A DNA stretch of 64,000 nucleotides, from positions 423,001 through 487,000 of the forward strand of contig CAWZYM010000399.1 of NCBI GenBank assembly GCA_963966185.1, in the 5' to 3' direction. The notes under the pieces are model-generated. The model did no database searches. It was given only the letters and a program-made list of their open reading frames with translations, and was not told where the DNA came from. Shown in pieces: positions 33,609 through 47,100 of this stretch (within the stretch, counting starts at the first letter, position 1; every line of letters starts with the position of its first letter). The stretch comes from Rhabditoides inermis. Taxonomy: Eukaryota > Nematoda > Chromadorea > Rhabditida > Rhabditidae. The translations under genes and the position numbers were made by a program.

Positions 33609-36600
33609 ATGAACGAAGCAGACGTGCCGGCGTTCCAGGTGTGTTCTTTGCGCTTCCTCAGACCTTCCACCCCACCCACGCACCACTTATGGCTATCGCG
33701 TGGGTACGCACATGCATGAAGGGTCAGCTGCGCGCATTATTTTAATGCACCTTTGCTTTATTCGCGGTGCGCGACCACTTAGCCTTGTAGCCTTCGCTTA
33801 GTCCCCGGCTTCCCGTGGAATCACTAGTAGCGTAGTATGATAACTATATGTATTAGACCACTGCTGAGGATACATACATATGGGGATAGGGCGACAGTGA
33901 TCGCCTCGAACCATCGTCCTCTATTCATAAGTATATAATGAGCACATTTCTATGACAAGGGCTACTGAATGGCTGCATTGTCGACAGGTGGTGCGTGGTG
34001 AACACAGAAAATCTCGTACACACAAACACGTAAATACCTGCCTTCAGGTGCTGAAGGGCGGCGCGCTGTTTCTGCTCGTCGCCTGGACGGTCGTCGCCAA
34101 TTCGCTCGTCTTCATCGTCCTCCACAAGAATCCCCGCCTGCAGACCGTGCCCAACCTGCTGGTGAGACTTTCGCGAAACTTGAATGTAATGTCACTAATG
34201 CAATGTAATCTTGAATGCAATGTATCCATCTCATCCGCTCTCCCCCTCTCACAATAACACATTCTTTCTTTCGACTCAGACGCATTGGTAGGCGACAACA
34301 TCGCACTACGTCAAAAATATCCTTCCTTGTTCCGTATGAATCGCTCGTCTTCATTGTGAGAGAAAATGTCAGCGAGTGACGCCTAGAAGCCCTTCTGCCA
34401 GTTGATTGTTTTGTCATTTTTCTCTTTCCTTTTTGTCAGAGTAACTCTCTTCGGGCTATCGTGTGATATTGTAATAGGCAATTGGACAGCGGGAGGGGGA
34501 GGGAAAGGGAGAGGGAGGACAGGCAGTGGGGAGCTCGTGCGTTAATTTGTGCAGCGCCGACCTGCGCTGCCCGTCTCGCCCCTATCCGAGAGTGTTGTAA
34601 TCGGAAATTGCCCGCAGGCGATATGTATATGCACGCATCCACTTATGCACCGCCGCCGCCGCCGCCGCCGCTGCTCTCACTCTCGCTCACCCTCACTCTC
34701 ACTGCGTGTCGCCCCGCAGCTCTCTCTCACAGCCCCTCCATGCACCTTACTCATCAAAGAGGAGAAGAGAGAGAGGGAGGAGAGGAGAGGATAGGATGAT
34801 GTGAACATCATCGATCAAAGCGTCCAGAAAACGGAGAGCAAGATTGGGGAAACATGGGGGAGGGGGGAACTGGATTGCTTATGAGATGCCTGGCAGAAAG
34901 GGAGCGAGACAAAGCAAAGCAAATTCAGAGGACACGCGTTTTGGGAGAAAAAAGAAAGAGAGAGGGAGAGAGGGAGTGGAAAGGGAGCAGCGGGAACGAA
35001 GTAATATCGCCCCGCTCGGGATTCCGGCAACTGACATGTGTGTAGGAAGCGTGGCGACGACGTGAGATAATTGGCGTCAAAGAAAAGTTCCGCGTGGGTT
35101 CCAGCTAGTCCGAATGTCCTCGTTGCAGGTCGGCAATCTCGCCTTCTCGGACCTGTGTCTGGGGTTGATAGTGCTGCCGCTGTCGTCCGTCTACGCCATC
35201 TATGGAGAGTGGCTGTTCCCAGAGACACTGTGCGAGCTCTTCGTCTCTGGTACGAGCACAAACCACACACCGAACTAAGAACAGCGTCTTGAAGTTATCA
35301 TGGAATGCTAATAGCAAACTGAATCGATGAAACGGAAACCAACTGAACTTTGTTCCGACCAAGCACATCGATCATTTAACTCATGCTTGACTGCTTAACA
35401 TCTTAGCAATCCGCTTGTTCTTGTTGAGCTGTCTCGTTTTAGCCGACATCCTCTGTTCGACGGCGTCCATCTGGAATCTGTCGATCGTCGGACTCGACAG
35501 GTGAACACGGAAATGAGAGAGGGGAAACGACGGCGGAAAGCGCGTCTAATCGAAAACATGCCGGATAGGCGAACATTTCCGATGACAGATCATTTAGCCG
35601 CGCCATGTCACAAAAAGCGAACGCGTCTCTTTCAGGTACTGGGCGATCACGTCTCCGGTGGCGTACATGAATCGGCGCACCAAGAAAACGGCGTGCATCA
35701 TGATCATCTCCGTGTGGGTGTCGAGCGCGTTCATCTCACTCGCGCCGTCGCTCGGATGGAAACAGGTGCTGGAGACAGGACTCGAATGTCCACTACATCA
35801 GTGCTACAGGTCGCTCTGGGGCGGAATCTAGTGTACATCAACGGCACCGCGCAGTGCACGTTCCTCGATCTGCCAAGCTACACCGTGTACAGGTATACTG
35901 TAGTCTGTAGATACTCAGGGGACTCGAGTACAGTAGACGCGCGCGCACTTTCCGAGAGTGTCGTCGTCCCGTGCGGAAATGAGGGCAACGCGCGCTAATA
36001 GAGCGTTGGCTCGCGATACTCACAGGGGAGCCGACTACACTATAACATAACACCACCCTACAAAACACATAAATGTTTGATGACTGACGTACTTGTGAGC
36101 GCTTTTTTGTGCCTCTGTGCGTATGTAGTCTCTCGATATAGACTGCCGGCTGAATGACGGGGAAGCAGTGTTTACATAATCATCATAGCCGGGATTGCAT
36201 CCGCTTGCGGCTAAGGTCAGCAAGAGTGCTGCGGAGATTCGCTGCCTCTCTCGTGAAGCGTTCAAAGATGGCTCGAGCCGCGTGGGAGTGAATCAAAATC
36301 CCTCGCCCGTATGTAGCTTCGTCAGTTTTGCGGCGGCTCGATCCATGTGCATCTATATGTGAGCGATGCGGGTGTGGTGTTCCATATAAGGCAAACTTGG
36401 GCATGTATTATTAATGCGGGACGCGTCGACACCCGCCGCGGGTCTCTTACACACATCGCATATCCTTATTACACTGATTCGAGGAATACTGGGACAGCAC
36501 ATACATTACATAATCAAAAACTAATCAAGAAATCCTCATCATTTACAGTGCCACCGGCTCGTTCTTCATCCCGACGATTCTGATGTTCTTCGTGTACTTC

Positions 36601-39445
36601 AAGATCTACCAGGCGTTCGCGAAGCATCGCGCGCGGCAGATCTACCGGCAGAAGGTGGGTTAGGGGCGAGGTGGTGGTGTGTCCGTGTGTCGTCGTCGCG
36701 TGAACGTGGGTGTGTGGTGTGTTGTGGTGGAGTGGCGTTCCTCGGGGGGCGCGCACGCTCATTGTACCTTTCCTCGTTCAGCTCGCCGTCTCCTCACATG
36801 TAAGGCCCTCTCTCTCGCGGTTTGCTCTCCTCTGCACACCTCACTATGTGTCGTCCGTGCGAGCCTCCCCCACTAACCCTTACCCACTCACTCACGTAGA
36901 TGTACACCGAGAAAAGCGTTGCCCTCCCCTATAGCACGCGTAGTTTCCGCTAGACTAGTGTAGCTTCTCCTCCTTCCGCTCCTTTCCCTTCCTTTTCTCC
37001 GTCTTTCGTGTGATGAGGCGGCGCGCAGTGGTCACAGTAGATCACCAATAGGAGGCACCTGCGCGCCGGCTCTTCTTTGTGGTTCTGCACTCACCACCGC
37101 ACCATCCACACAACTCTAGCACAATCACACCTACTCACTCACTCACCCATACTAACCCCCAATGGTGTAGTAGTCGAGCACATTAGTGTCAACGCAGCCG
37201 GCCCCCGCCACGCTCCGCCCATTCAGCCCCGCCCCCTCGTTTCAGGTGATCCGCAAGCACATCGAGAGCACGATACTGCACGAGATCAGTCACGTGCTGC
37301 CGACTTCGGATGAGTTTGCGAAGGAGGAAGAGGAGGAGGAAGACAGTGAGTCTCTGTGCTCTTACCGTAAACAGTAATCCAAGAAGCTTATTTCGAGGGG
37401 AGTCCCAACAGCTTCATATGTCCGCAAAAGTGCGGATCAGTAGAAGGAAGCTCGCGTTGTTTCTGTATGAGTGGTTAATGCGCTTATTCTCACGTATGTT
37501 CTCTGTGAAAGTATGTTCCTTGCTCGCTCGCACTGTATCGAGTACAAAAAAACGCCGCGCTAATGGTATTACTGTAATGCCGCTCGCGGGGCCGCGAATG
37601 ACAAATGGCATATGCCTGTTTTCTAAGTATTCAATTGTAGGGGCTAGCAATCGTTTTCTAAGGACGTGCCAATTGAGGGGCTATCAATCGTGACTATTCG
37701 CTAGAGTGACCTTTAAAGCATTCCAGGATAGGCGAATAGCGAGAGATAGAGCGGTTGTTGCCCTGTCCAGGTCCCAATTAGAGCGGCTCACATTTCACAG
37801 AGGAGCAATATGAGACACATATAGGACCCTGCGACGCGAGAATAATTCCATCGCGGTCGCATCGCTATAGCTTTCCTGATAAGGAAGAAGGATAGAGGGT
37901 CGACAGAAATAGACGTAGTGATGTAGTGATGTCAGGGATCATTTCAGTTTCGCAAATATGATTTGAATACTATGAAGAATGAATATTTACAGGCGAATCT
38001 TCGGAGAAGGTCGAGAACGGTCTGAATCAAAACAACAACGGCTGTATAGAAGAGGAGGATGAGATGGACTTCGAGGACAGCAGCGAAAAGGCAAGTCGAC
38101 AGAAAACAGATCGTGTTCGGTGTGCAGCCAGAGGTTTGTAATATGGTTATTAATTTATAAAACGGTAAAAATAGGATCAAAGCTACATATGTGTCAAATA
38201 TGTAGTCCAAAGAAAGTCTCACAGTACTAATACTGCTGCCGTGGATGGCAAACTTCGCGGGTTTCCTTCGCATCAGACTGTTCGAACTTATCTTGCGAAT
38301 TGGCATCCTACATATTCTAAAGTGGTTGTTTTAGATGGAGACAGAAACCACGGCAGTGCACACAAGTATAAAAGAGCGACAGAGCTCAATACGAAAAGAA
38401 CCCAAGCCGGTGAGTCAAATCGAACAATTGCATGCAACTTCATCATGTCTTTTAGAATCTTCAACTCTCTAAATCGGTGCCAGCGGAGAAGTGCGTGGGA
38501 TTTCAGAAGCCGGAGGCGAAAGCACAGCGTAGTATAATTGCTATCAGCTACGAAAAAGTGCAGAAACACAAAATCAGGTTGGTTTCGTTCTTGGATGATG
38601 TGTCACAGTGTCATTGTTTCAACTCGAATATTAATTTTAAAAAAAACATATTTTTTTTAGAAAAGAGCGGGTACTGCGCAAGAGTCTGCAGCGGAAACCG
38701 AAAGCCATCTCAGCAGCCAAAGAGAGACGAGGAGTCAAGGTAAAAAGAAAACGCTATTCGTTTTGTTTGCATTGAAAGTTGAAAGAACATGGGCGTTTAG
38801 CGTTACCAATGGTAATAGAAATTCAGTAACTTGACAATAAGAACTTTTTCCGAAATTCAACTGTGTTACCACGCGAATTACCACGCGAATTTCCTCGATG
38901 AAATGCACACAGGGCCCACTATTTCCATAACTATTTTGACGCGAAGTTTGAGATCGTCTTACCAGCAAATCGTAAATGCAACTGCATTTAACTACATGCG
39001 TAAACATGTAATATTTCTAATTACAGGTTCTTGGAATCATTCTCGGTTGTTTCACTATTTGTTGGACGCCATTTTTCATGTAAGTTGTTTGTTTCTTTAA
39101 TTATTATAATTCGTTATTTCAGAATGTACGTATTAGCGCAGTTCTGCAACAAAGATTATTGTAAAGTGAGTTCTGCAACAAAGAAAAAGTTTTTTCACAT
39201 TTAAAACATTTTGCACCAGAATATTATTTTAATGGTGATCCGTGTTTTCAGGTTAATCCTCATATCGAAATGTTCATTACGTGGTTGGGATACTCAAATT
39301 CGGCCATGAATCCCATTATTTATACGGTAAGAAAGTTTCGCATGAAAGTTTCACAACAAAAACTTTTGAGGTGTTCAATCGCGACTACCAAATCGCGTTG
39401 AAGCGGTTGTTCTCGAAGGACAACCGACCGCCGCGCGCCCTGTAG
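33609..39445 (+). CDS. biogenic-amine GPCR (octopamine/tyramine/serotonin/dopamine class), 453 aa
   Basis: Sixteen exons in phase: 33609-33638, 34048-34161, 35129-35249, 35443-35500, 35636-35765, 35810-35892, 36549-36654, 37246-37345, 37993-38090, 38335-38409, 38456-38577, 38661-38739, 39027-39079, 39123-39165, 39252-39326, 39371-39445. Class A aminergic signatures: TM2 GNLAFSDLCLGLIVLP; TM3 with the amine-binding Asp (SADILCSTASIWN) and DRYWAIT; TM5 YSATGSFFIPT with Ser at 5.42 and 5.46, as in catecholamine and octopamine receptors; TM6 FTICWTPFF; TM7 NPIIY. A short N-terminus (about 13 residues), a long acidic/basic third intracellular loop of about 170 residues and a short tail (VFNRDYQIALKRLF) point to a Gi/o-type receptor such as the octopamine OCTR-1, SER-4 or D2-like groups; I cannot choose. 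The exon at 37993 ends in a GC donor (aag/gcaagt) and the last acceptor is ttttgag. AATAAA at 39624 follows. Confidence 0.9.
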
Positions 39446-39623
39446 ATATATATAAGCCACGTCTTCTCAGCCACGTCTCCAGATCTCCCCATCGATTCGA
39501 CGCAATCGCCCCCGCAACATCCGCTGATCTCTTTGTCATCGCTGTCTGTTTCTCCCTTGATTCATGATTCATGGACACCCAAACGCCTAACTGTGATAAC
39601 ACGTGTGTGGTCATAATATTCAC

Positions 39624-39629
39624 AATAAA
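39624..39629 (+). terminator. poly(A) signal AATAAA (GPCR)
   Basis: Canonical AATAAA 179 nt after the GPCR stop codon, in the right orientation and with no competing signal nearby. Confidence 0.7.
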
Positions 39630-39826
39630 TCTTTTTCATCGTCTTCGTGCGGCCGAGAGAGAGAGAAAGATAAGCGGGCCGCCGCCGCGCATCGCCATTG
39701 TTATTTGTTTGATAATAGGGCGGAGGGTCGCGGTCTCGCGCACCGCTCGACGTTGAGAACTTGGGAAAATATATCAGTGCGCTTTTCTCATTTCTCCGCT
39801 CGTCTCGTGGGCTTCTTCGACGGTCT

Positions 39827-39828
<2 letters not shown>

Positions 39829-39901
<73 letters not shown>
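39829..39901. repeat. (GA)n microsatellite
   Basis: About 70 nt of GA repeats with a few AAAG interruptions between the GPCR and the transporter gene. Confidence 0.9.
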
Positions 39902-39902
<1 letters not shown>

Positions 39903-40302
39903 CGACGGCTGCGGTTATGATGTACGGATCGCCTCCTATCGATCACTTCGGTTCGCATCCACCCCCACCACACACTAAGTGATCCATTCTCGCACCTTTC
40001 TCACTGATGTATTTTCCGCGATCGCACTCTCTCTTTCTCTTTCTCTCTCTCTCTATCATTTAGAGACGGCCGGCATCATTTCTCTCACCTGTCGTGTCTA
40101 TCTTGTAACACAAAAAACGTGAACGAGTGCGGGTGGTTGGGTTGGTTGGTGAATGAACGTCAATTAGCCTCCTCCGCCTCGTTTCTCCCTCTCTCTCCCT
40201 CTGTGAGATTCGCAATATCCGACGGCACAGTAGTAGTTACCCGTCTGGCGACACTCTCTTTCACTCACTAGCCGGCGTCATGCACTGCGGTGTGTTATAA
40301 AT

Positions 40303-40304
40303 AG

Positions 40305-40351
<47 letters not shown>
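40303..40351. repeat. (CT)n microsatellite
   Basis: Perfect CT array of about 48 nt, 170 nt upstream of the transporter start codon; opposite polarity to the GA array 400 nt upstream. Confidence 0.9.
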
Positions 40352-40355
<4 letters not shown>

Positions 40356-40524
40356 TCATTGTGCCCTCTTCGCGCCTCCTCGTCTCTCTCGCATTCGCGC
40401 AGTGTCTCGCGTGCCCTCCGCCACTCTCCCGACTCGCGCGTTCCGTTGCAGTGTTGGCATAGCCGCTTCGTCTGCCGCCGCCGCCGCGTGTGCCTTCCAT
40501 GCAGTGCTAGACTGGCTTGGAAGC

Positions 40525-41068
40525 ATGACCAACTACAAGCTGCCCACGGTGAGCTACGTTTTTTTTTCGATGTGTTGTCATGTTGTGCAAGGCGGTGACC
40601 GATAGTTTACGAAACGTTACGAGGCCGCATTGGTCAGCATGGGAGTGAGTCACACACGCTGAATGTATATGCGCCGCCCCAGCCCCAGCCCCCCGAGACA
40701 CAACTCGGGGACACGGCTGGCGAGAGAGAAGCCTTCTTGCCAGTGTCTCATAATCGATGTGCCTTCTCTATGCCCCCCGCTAACTGTACCCTCTGCGTCA
40801 GTTTCGTTTTTCACGTTGTTCCTCATTCACATTCATCGATTCTCACACAGCCCCCCATTCCTCGCCTGGACGTCATTCATTGTTCGGCCCCACTTTGTAC
40901 TTTTCGCCCGCGAAATACGCTGTTCGTGCGAGCGATGATATGTGCCAGCCGTCTTGTGTCTTCTCGCTTTGTCACATCTCGCTGTCTCCATCTCTATCCC
41001 TCCCTCTCTCCCTCCCTCTCTCTGCTTTAGCTGGGATCAATACGCATGCGATGTGGAGTGAGTGCGTC

Positions 41069-41132
<64 letters not shown>

Positions 41133-44100
41133 CACACATACACACAGACAGTGGCGGCCGCCCTATAGTGTATTCAAATTCCCGCCATTTCACCCCCCTC
41201 TCATCTCATAGGACGCCTCCCGCTCGCATAAGCGTGTCCGCTACGGGCGCGCCTTATGTCATGGTAGTACGCACCCCCACCACCACGTTGTTTCGTGCCA
41301 CTGTTCTAACCTGCTCTTTTCAGGTGGTGGTCAGCGAGCCACCATCGCCCGAGATGAACAACGATGAGGGTGAGTGTATTTTGTTTGGATATCGAGTTGC
41401 CCTTTCGCCCTTGCCTTCGCAAAAACCCGTGAAACGCGCGCTTCTCAGCGCTTCTCAATCGGCTCAACGCGGAATTAGCGATGGCGGGTGTGGAGAGAGA
41501 AGGGGGCAGAAATAGAGCTGGCACCCGGCCAGCCGGCGCTGCGCCCTCCGCAATCACTCCATCTCTCGTCACTCTCTCGCACACCCGGAGGGGATTTGCC
41601 AATAGGTGTGCAAGGCAATATGCGATATCTGGGAAGAGACACAGAGAGAGGGGCGCGACGGGTCCGCAGGACACGGGGGACTGATAGGGGGACGCGGCGG
41701 CGGCGGCGGCGGTGCGAGGAGTGATAAGGTGCTTGATATTGTGCAGGCGAGTACGCCGAGTCGGATCGCGACTCGCTCGACGAAGGCTCGCTCGGTCCGC
41801 AGATGCATCGCGACCTCGACTTCTCCACCTTCTCCATCAACGACAATGGTACGTCTTCTCCACTGTTATTCTCAATTTTCCACTTGTTTTGCTCGCTTGA
41901 TTTAAATATGCCAAGGTGTCATTTACAACGCACTTATAGGGAGGGAGGGAAAAGGCGCGTACAGCGCGTACGTTTTACTATGTCCTTTTGCGGTTGTTTC
42001 TATGACAATGACAATCAGTGTAGAAATGCCGATTTTACGTTACCTTCTTGCCTAATCCCTGAGCGAAAACGTAATTAACGCGCTCGCTCGTGGAGAGATC
42101 GAGAAGCTCCCACGAGTATCGCGTGAAGCGGTTCAAACATCGCTGCTGTAGGCATCCGGCTCGTTGCATTCCGATCGGGGCGATAGCTTCTAGCGCCGTG
42201 TGTCTGATAGCCCTATCCGCCAGCCATCCCCTATCGATCCCACCCTGAGATGCTCTCTCCATGAATCAGCCTCTCACTGATGCTGCACAAAAGAGAAAAA
42301 GAAAAACTATAAATCAAACACAAGATAAGAGTGATTCAAGGCGCGGTCAGAGCGTCACAGCGCACGTGTCCAAACAAAAGAGGGTTCAGTGGAGTCAAAG
42401 ATTAGAACGATCAATGAATGTATGTTGTATGATTCAGGTGTGGCGACCATTGCTCAGGACGTGCTGCCAGTGCCGCCGGACGGGGGCTACGGATGGGTGG
42501 GTGCAGATCTCAACAATATCAAATCAAATCGAATGACACGTACAAACCTGCGCAAATTGCGCAAAAACGCACGAGTGATTTCATTGCGGATCAAAACGAA
42601 CGTATTCAACCATGTCCTTTAGGTGATCGTAATCGCTGCGTTCATGTCGAACCTGGTCGTCGACGGAGTGTGCACCTCGTTCACAGAGTTCAAGAGCAGC
42701 TACTCCCAGCACTTTGGCGTGAGTTCGCGTTGTTTATAATCATATTGTGATGTGAGATGTTAAGAGATGTTAAGGACCACGAGTGTTGGAAATGATTATA
42801 TTTATCCTATTCATAGCCTGATTCGATAATGTATACGTTCCAGTCGTCGGATGCTATGACGGCTCTGATCGGCTCGCTCATCATCGGTGTCTATCTGCTC
42901 GTCGGTGAGTCACATTTGGTCGATTTGGTTTTGTGATTGACTCACACTTTCGAGTGCGCGCTGTACCGGTGCAAAGTTGTGCCACTAATCACCCAACTAA
43001 TCTCTCTCTATCTCTCGCACACCTGTCACTCGCTGTCATTGTTTCACGCGCCCGCCTTAGCTTATCATCTTATTCGCGCCAGGATTACACCGTGTCTCTC
43101 AACACCACCACCCCATAGAGATTTACAGTTTGCTCGAAGTTATCACTACTCCCCTCTCTCGCGCTCGTATTATCTCACCCCGCCGGCGCCTCGCTGCTTC
43201 CTGCAGACATGAGACGAGAGAGGAGAGGGGGACAAGAACTTTGGCATATGTGTGTGACATTCGAACAGCTTGCCTTGTCTGATCTGCATGGGAACAAGAC
43301 AACACACGCAATGTTGTGTCTGGGAATGAGATGATCAACAACCATTTGCAGGCCCGTTCGTGGGTGGCTTCGTGAACAAGTTCGGCGCGAGGGCCGTCGT
43401 CGTAGCCGGTGGGTAAAACTAGTAAACAAACTGGCAAACAAACAAATAAACAGGCGCATGCATCTCGGGACTGGCGTTCCTGCTGGCACCGTTCGCCACC
43501 AACATCTGGATGTTCATGTTCGTGTATGGAGTCATGGGAGGTGAGAGCATTGATTCTTTTATTAGAGAGTGGTTATCATTTTGATGATTGATGTATGCAG
43601 GTATCGGCTTCGGAATGATCTACCTGCCGGCTATCGTTATCGTCGGATACTACTTTGAGAGCAAGAGGTAAACCGTTGTCATACTTTATTTTTCATTGTT
43701 CTATGAACTCAGGGCTGTGGCCACTGGAATCGCGGTCGCCGGTTCTGGCGTCGGAACCTTCGTGATGCCTATGATGTCCGAATACTGCATCGCGAGTGAG
43801 TGATGTGCACTTTTACTACTTATGCACTCGCCCCGCATTCCATCCCGCACTTATCGCAACTGAATGAAAGGATCTCTCTCCGCTCACCCCGCCTCACATA
43901 GATAATGCCGTCTGGTGTGAAAAAGCGTAGGAGCCGCGCCATATCTCACATAGTATGCACCGCCTCGCTTATCTTTCGTCTATTTTCTGAACTAGTCCCG
44001 GGTGCTAATCAATCCATCTCGCGTCGCCCCCAAAACGTATCTTTATCGCTCACTCACAGACACACACACACATGTAATTTATTGGCCTAACTAGCAGACG

Positions 44101-47100
44101 GGGAGAAGAAAGAGATGCGGAGGAACGAGAAACACAGACGAGGCAGAAAAAAACGAAAGGCGAGCGCGGCACACGACTAATTCGGAAAACTGGGCTGGGG
44201 TATCGACTGGATGACGAGTGGAAATGAGGACAGGCGCCTGACCGAAACAAACCACTCGAAACAGTGCATCCACAACGGAAACATCAAACATAACCGATCG
44301 AAGTTACAGCTTTCGGCTGGGCGACCACGCTCTACGTGATGGGCTGCATCATTCTCACGTGCGTGGGATTCGGACTGCTCTACCGGCCGCTGTTCCCGCC
44401 CTCGTGCGATGAGAAGGCCGCCGAGGTAGAGCTCGAGCCCCTCAATGAGGTATACATGCTTCCTAGTTCAACTTGTTTACCTGTACATCTACAGCGTGCC
44501 GCGTCGCAGCTCTCGAACGGCGAGAACGGTCACAACTACAGTGTCGCCAGCCGCAACGAGGAACTGCCGCGTGAGTTTTCCTCATACTTTTTTCTTTGTT
44601 TCAAAATATGAGTCTGGCTACTTATAACACTTGGCGACTCAAATGTTATACCTTGATCGCCATCAAATTGTGCAGGCTTCCGGCCGCGCAGCATCACGGA
44701 ATCCATGTGCAAGTACAAGTACAGAATCGGTACGACGAGTGTCCGTAGCTAGTGAGATTTGGCGTGTTTTATTCTATTCACTCTAATCGCGCAAATGACG
44801 ATATTTCAGGCGTCAAGAAATACAGTCTCGATGGTAACTGATAGTGTGGTATTTCCGCGCTGGAAATAACGCTTTGTCGAACGCAAAACACGAGTGACAA
44901 CATGTGTTTCAGCGGCGGCACAGGATCCAATGACGCGTCTGCGCTCGGCGCTCTCCGAATGCGAGCCGGACGGAGATGAGGACACGTCCCCGTCCACGCC
45001 CGTCCGACCGCCGCTCAGTCCCATAGTTGGTGAGTCTTGAAGTGAATGTATACAGTGTCTAATGTCGGTTTGTGATCTGCAGAGAACGGTGTGTCGCGGG
45101 CGTCGCGGTCCGCGTCGGCGTACCAGCAGGCGGGCGCGCAGCCCCAGCTCAACCCCCGCCCCAGGAAGCTCACCCTCAGCAGGTACGCACGGCTTGCTTT
45201 CCAATTTCCCTCATTACTCCAGATATGCCTTGCAACGCCTGAGAACTATTTCTGTATTCGAAGAGAGAACACGCCATAAAGGTCACTTGTTGCAGCATGT
45301 ACTCTGACATGACGTCCACCAACGATCTCAAGGCGTCGCGCGGCAACCTCCACTCCGGACAGCTCGCCAAGGTGGGTGCACTTTTTATTTGTCCTGTTCA
45401 CATTTTGATCGCTGTCAGGTTTCTGCCCGCTCGTTCGCGCAGTCGCTCTCGCGTCTCTCCAACAGGCAGGACGTATCCACCCTCAGCATTGCGATGAGTG
45501 TGAGTATCACTTTTAAACGTGTTATCATTTGTAACAAAACATTATGTTAATCCCTTGTAGGGCGTTGACCCGCAGGAGTTTGCGCGTCCCTTCAACCGTC
45601 AGGATATCTTCTTCTCGGGATCGGTGCGAAACCTGCAAGAGTTCAAGAACGAGGGTGAGCAATTAGTGTTCTTGATCACACCATCATTCATCTTGCAGGC
45701 AGCATCCAGGGCTACCGTGAGTCGGTGCTGTCCATTCCGCGCTCGTGCATCGGAGACGCCGCGTCTCGCATGCAGAACGGCGACATGAACGACGTGCAGA
45801 GCAGGTAATAGAGTTCTCTATTACCATATTGTGCAACACTGCTTTAACCCCTGTCATCATTGGTGTTGACATGTGTGTTGCAGGATCGGCGGTTCTCGTA
45901 TGTCGCGCATCACTGGCGGTCTGGGAGCGGACGAAGTCGACGACATGGACGACTACTACGACAACTCGTGAGTTTCATAACTCCCTTTAATCCACTGACG
46001 ATTCTAACATCTTCCTTCCAGCAACTGCAAGTGGATCCCTCTACCGATCCGCAGCGCGTTTGCCGAGATGATAGACCTAGACCTACTCAAGGTACTGTAC
46101 TAACTTGTCATAATGTGTATTACATTTTTCCTATATGTTACAGGAGCCTATTATGATGTTGTTGTGCATTTCGAACCTCCTGGGAATGATGGGATTCTAC
46201 ATTCCCTTCGTCTTCCTCAAGGTGAGTGAAATCTTTTCCGAAAAGTGAAACACGATTTGAATACCGTGAGGTAGAAGACATTCTTATCTTATCGGTTTTT
46301 CTATTGTAGATGAACGACGTTTCAGGATCTGACGGCCGCTAAGGAACTGGATCCCTCGCTGACGCGCTTCCTCGTGCCTATCATCGGTATCACCAACACT
46401 GTCGGTGAGGATCGGAAAGCGTGGAAACCCATCAACAATCCGCTTATCCAGGCCGTATCTTCTTCGGCTGGCTGGCCGATCAGGGCTACGTCTCCGCGCT
46501 CGCCATCAACAACTTCTCACTGCTTGCGTGCGGTGAGTAGTCATTAGTCAATGATTGAGTGATGTGATATATGTAGTTGTGATTGAGGTGTCACAGTTCA
46601 CAGTGTCACAATCATTAAGCAAGCTCTGGAGAAACATATGTGTATGACGTCACCATTGTAGGTGTGATGACGTTCGCTGCGGCCATGCTGGGCGAGTTCT
46701 GGATGCAGGCCGTCTACGCCACCCTCTTCGGATTCATCATCTGTTAGTAGCATAAAATTTTCATTTCTTCAAAGCTACCTCGAAACCCGCGAAATTACGA
46801 ACTACCATCTTTGTTTCCAGCCGCGTACATCTGTCTGACTTCCATCGTGCTCAAGGACCTGTTCGGTCTGGAGAAGCTCACCAACTCGTTTGGTCTGCTC
46901 GTCGTCTCCAGGGGTATCGCCTCCCTCGCCGGATCGCCCTTCGCCGGTGAGTTGCTCGACTCGCAAGACAATGCAGAAACCTGTCCAGAGTTCACATAAC
47001 ACAAAACTCATGGTGTTGATGAGAATATCATAAGAAACGGATTGTATTGTAAACTGATATGACCACATTCAGGTCTGGTGTACGACATCACCAAGTCGTA

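Larger units (their letters stand above)
39446..40524. other. intergenic region with CT/GA arrays
   Basis: 3' UTR of the GPCR (AATAAA at 39624-39629), then the presumed promoter of the SLC16-type gene. It contains opposite-polarity simple arrays, (GA)n at 39829-39901 and (CT)n at 40303-40351, and an acceptor-like cgttgcag at about 40450 that may be the 5' UTR or spliced-leader acceptor. No exon found. Confidence 0.6.
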
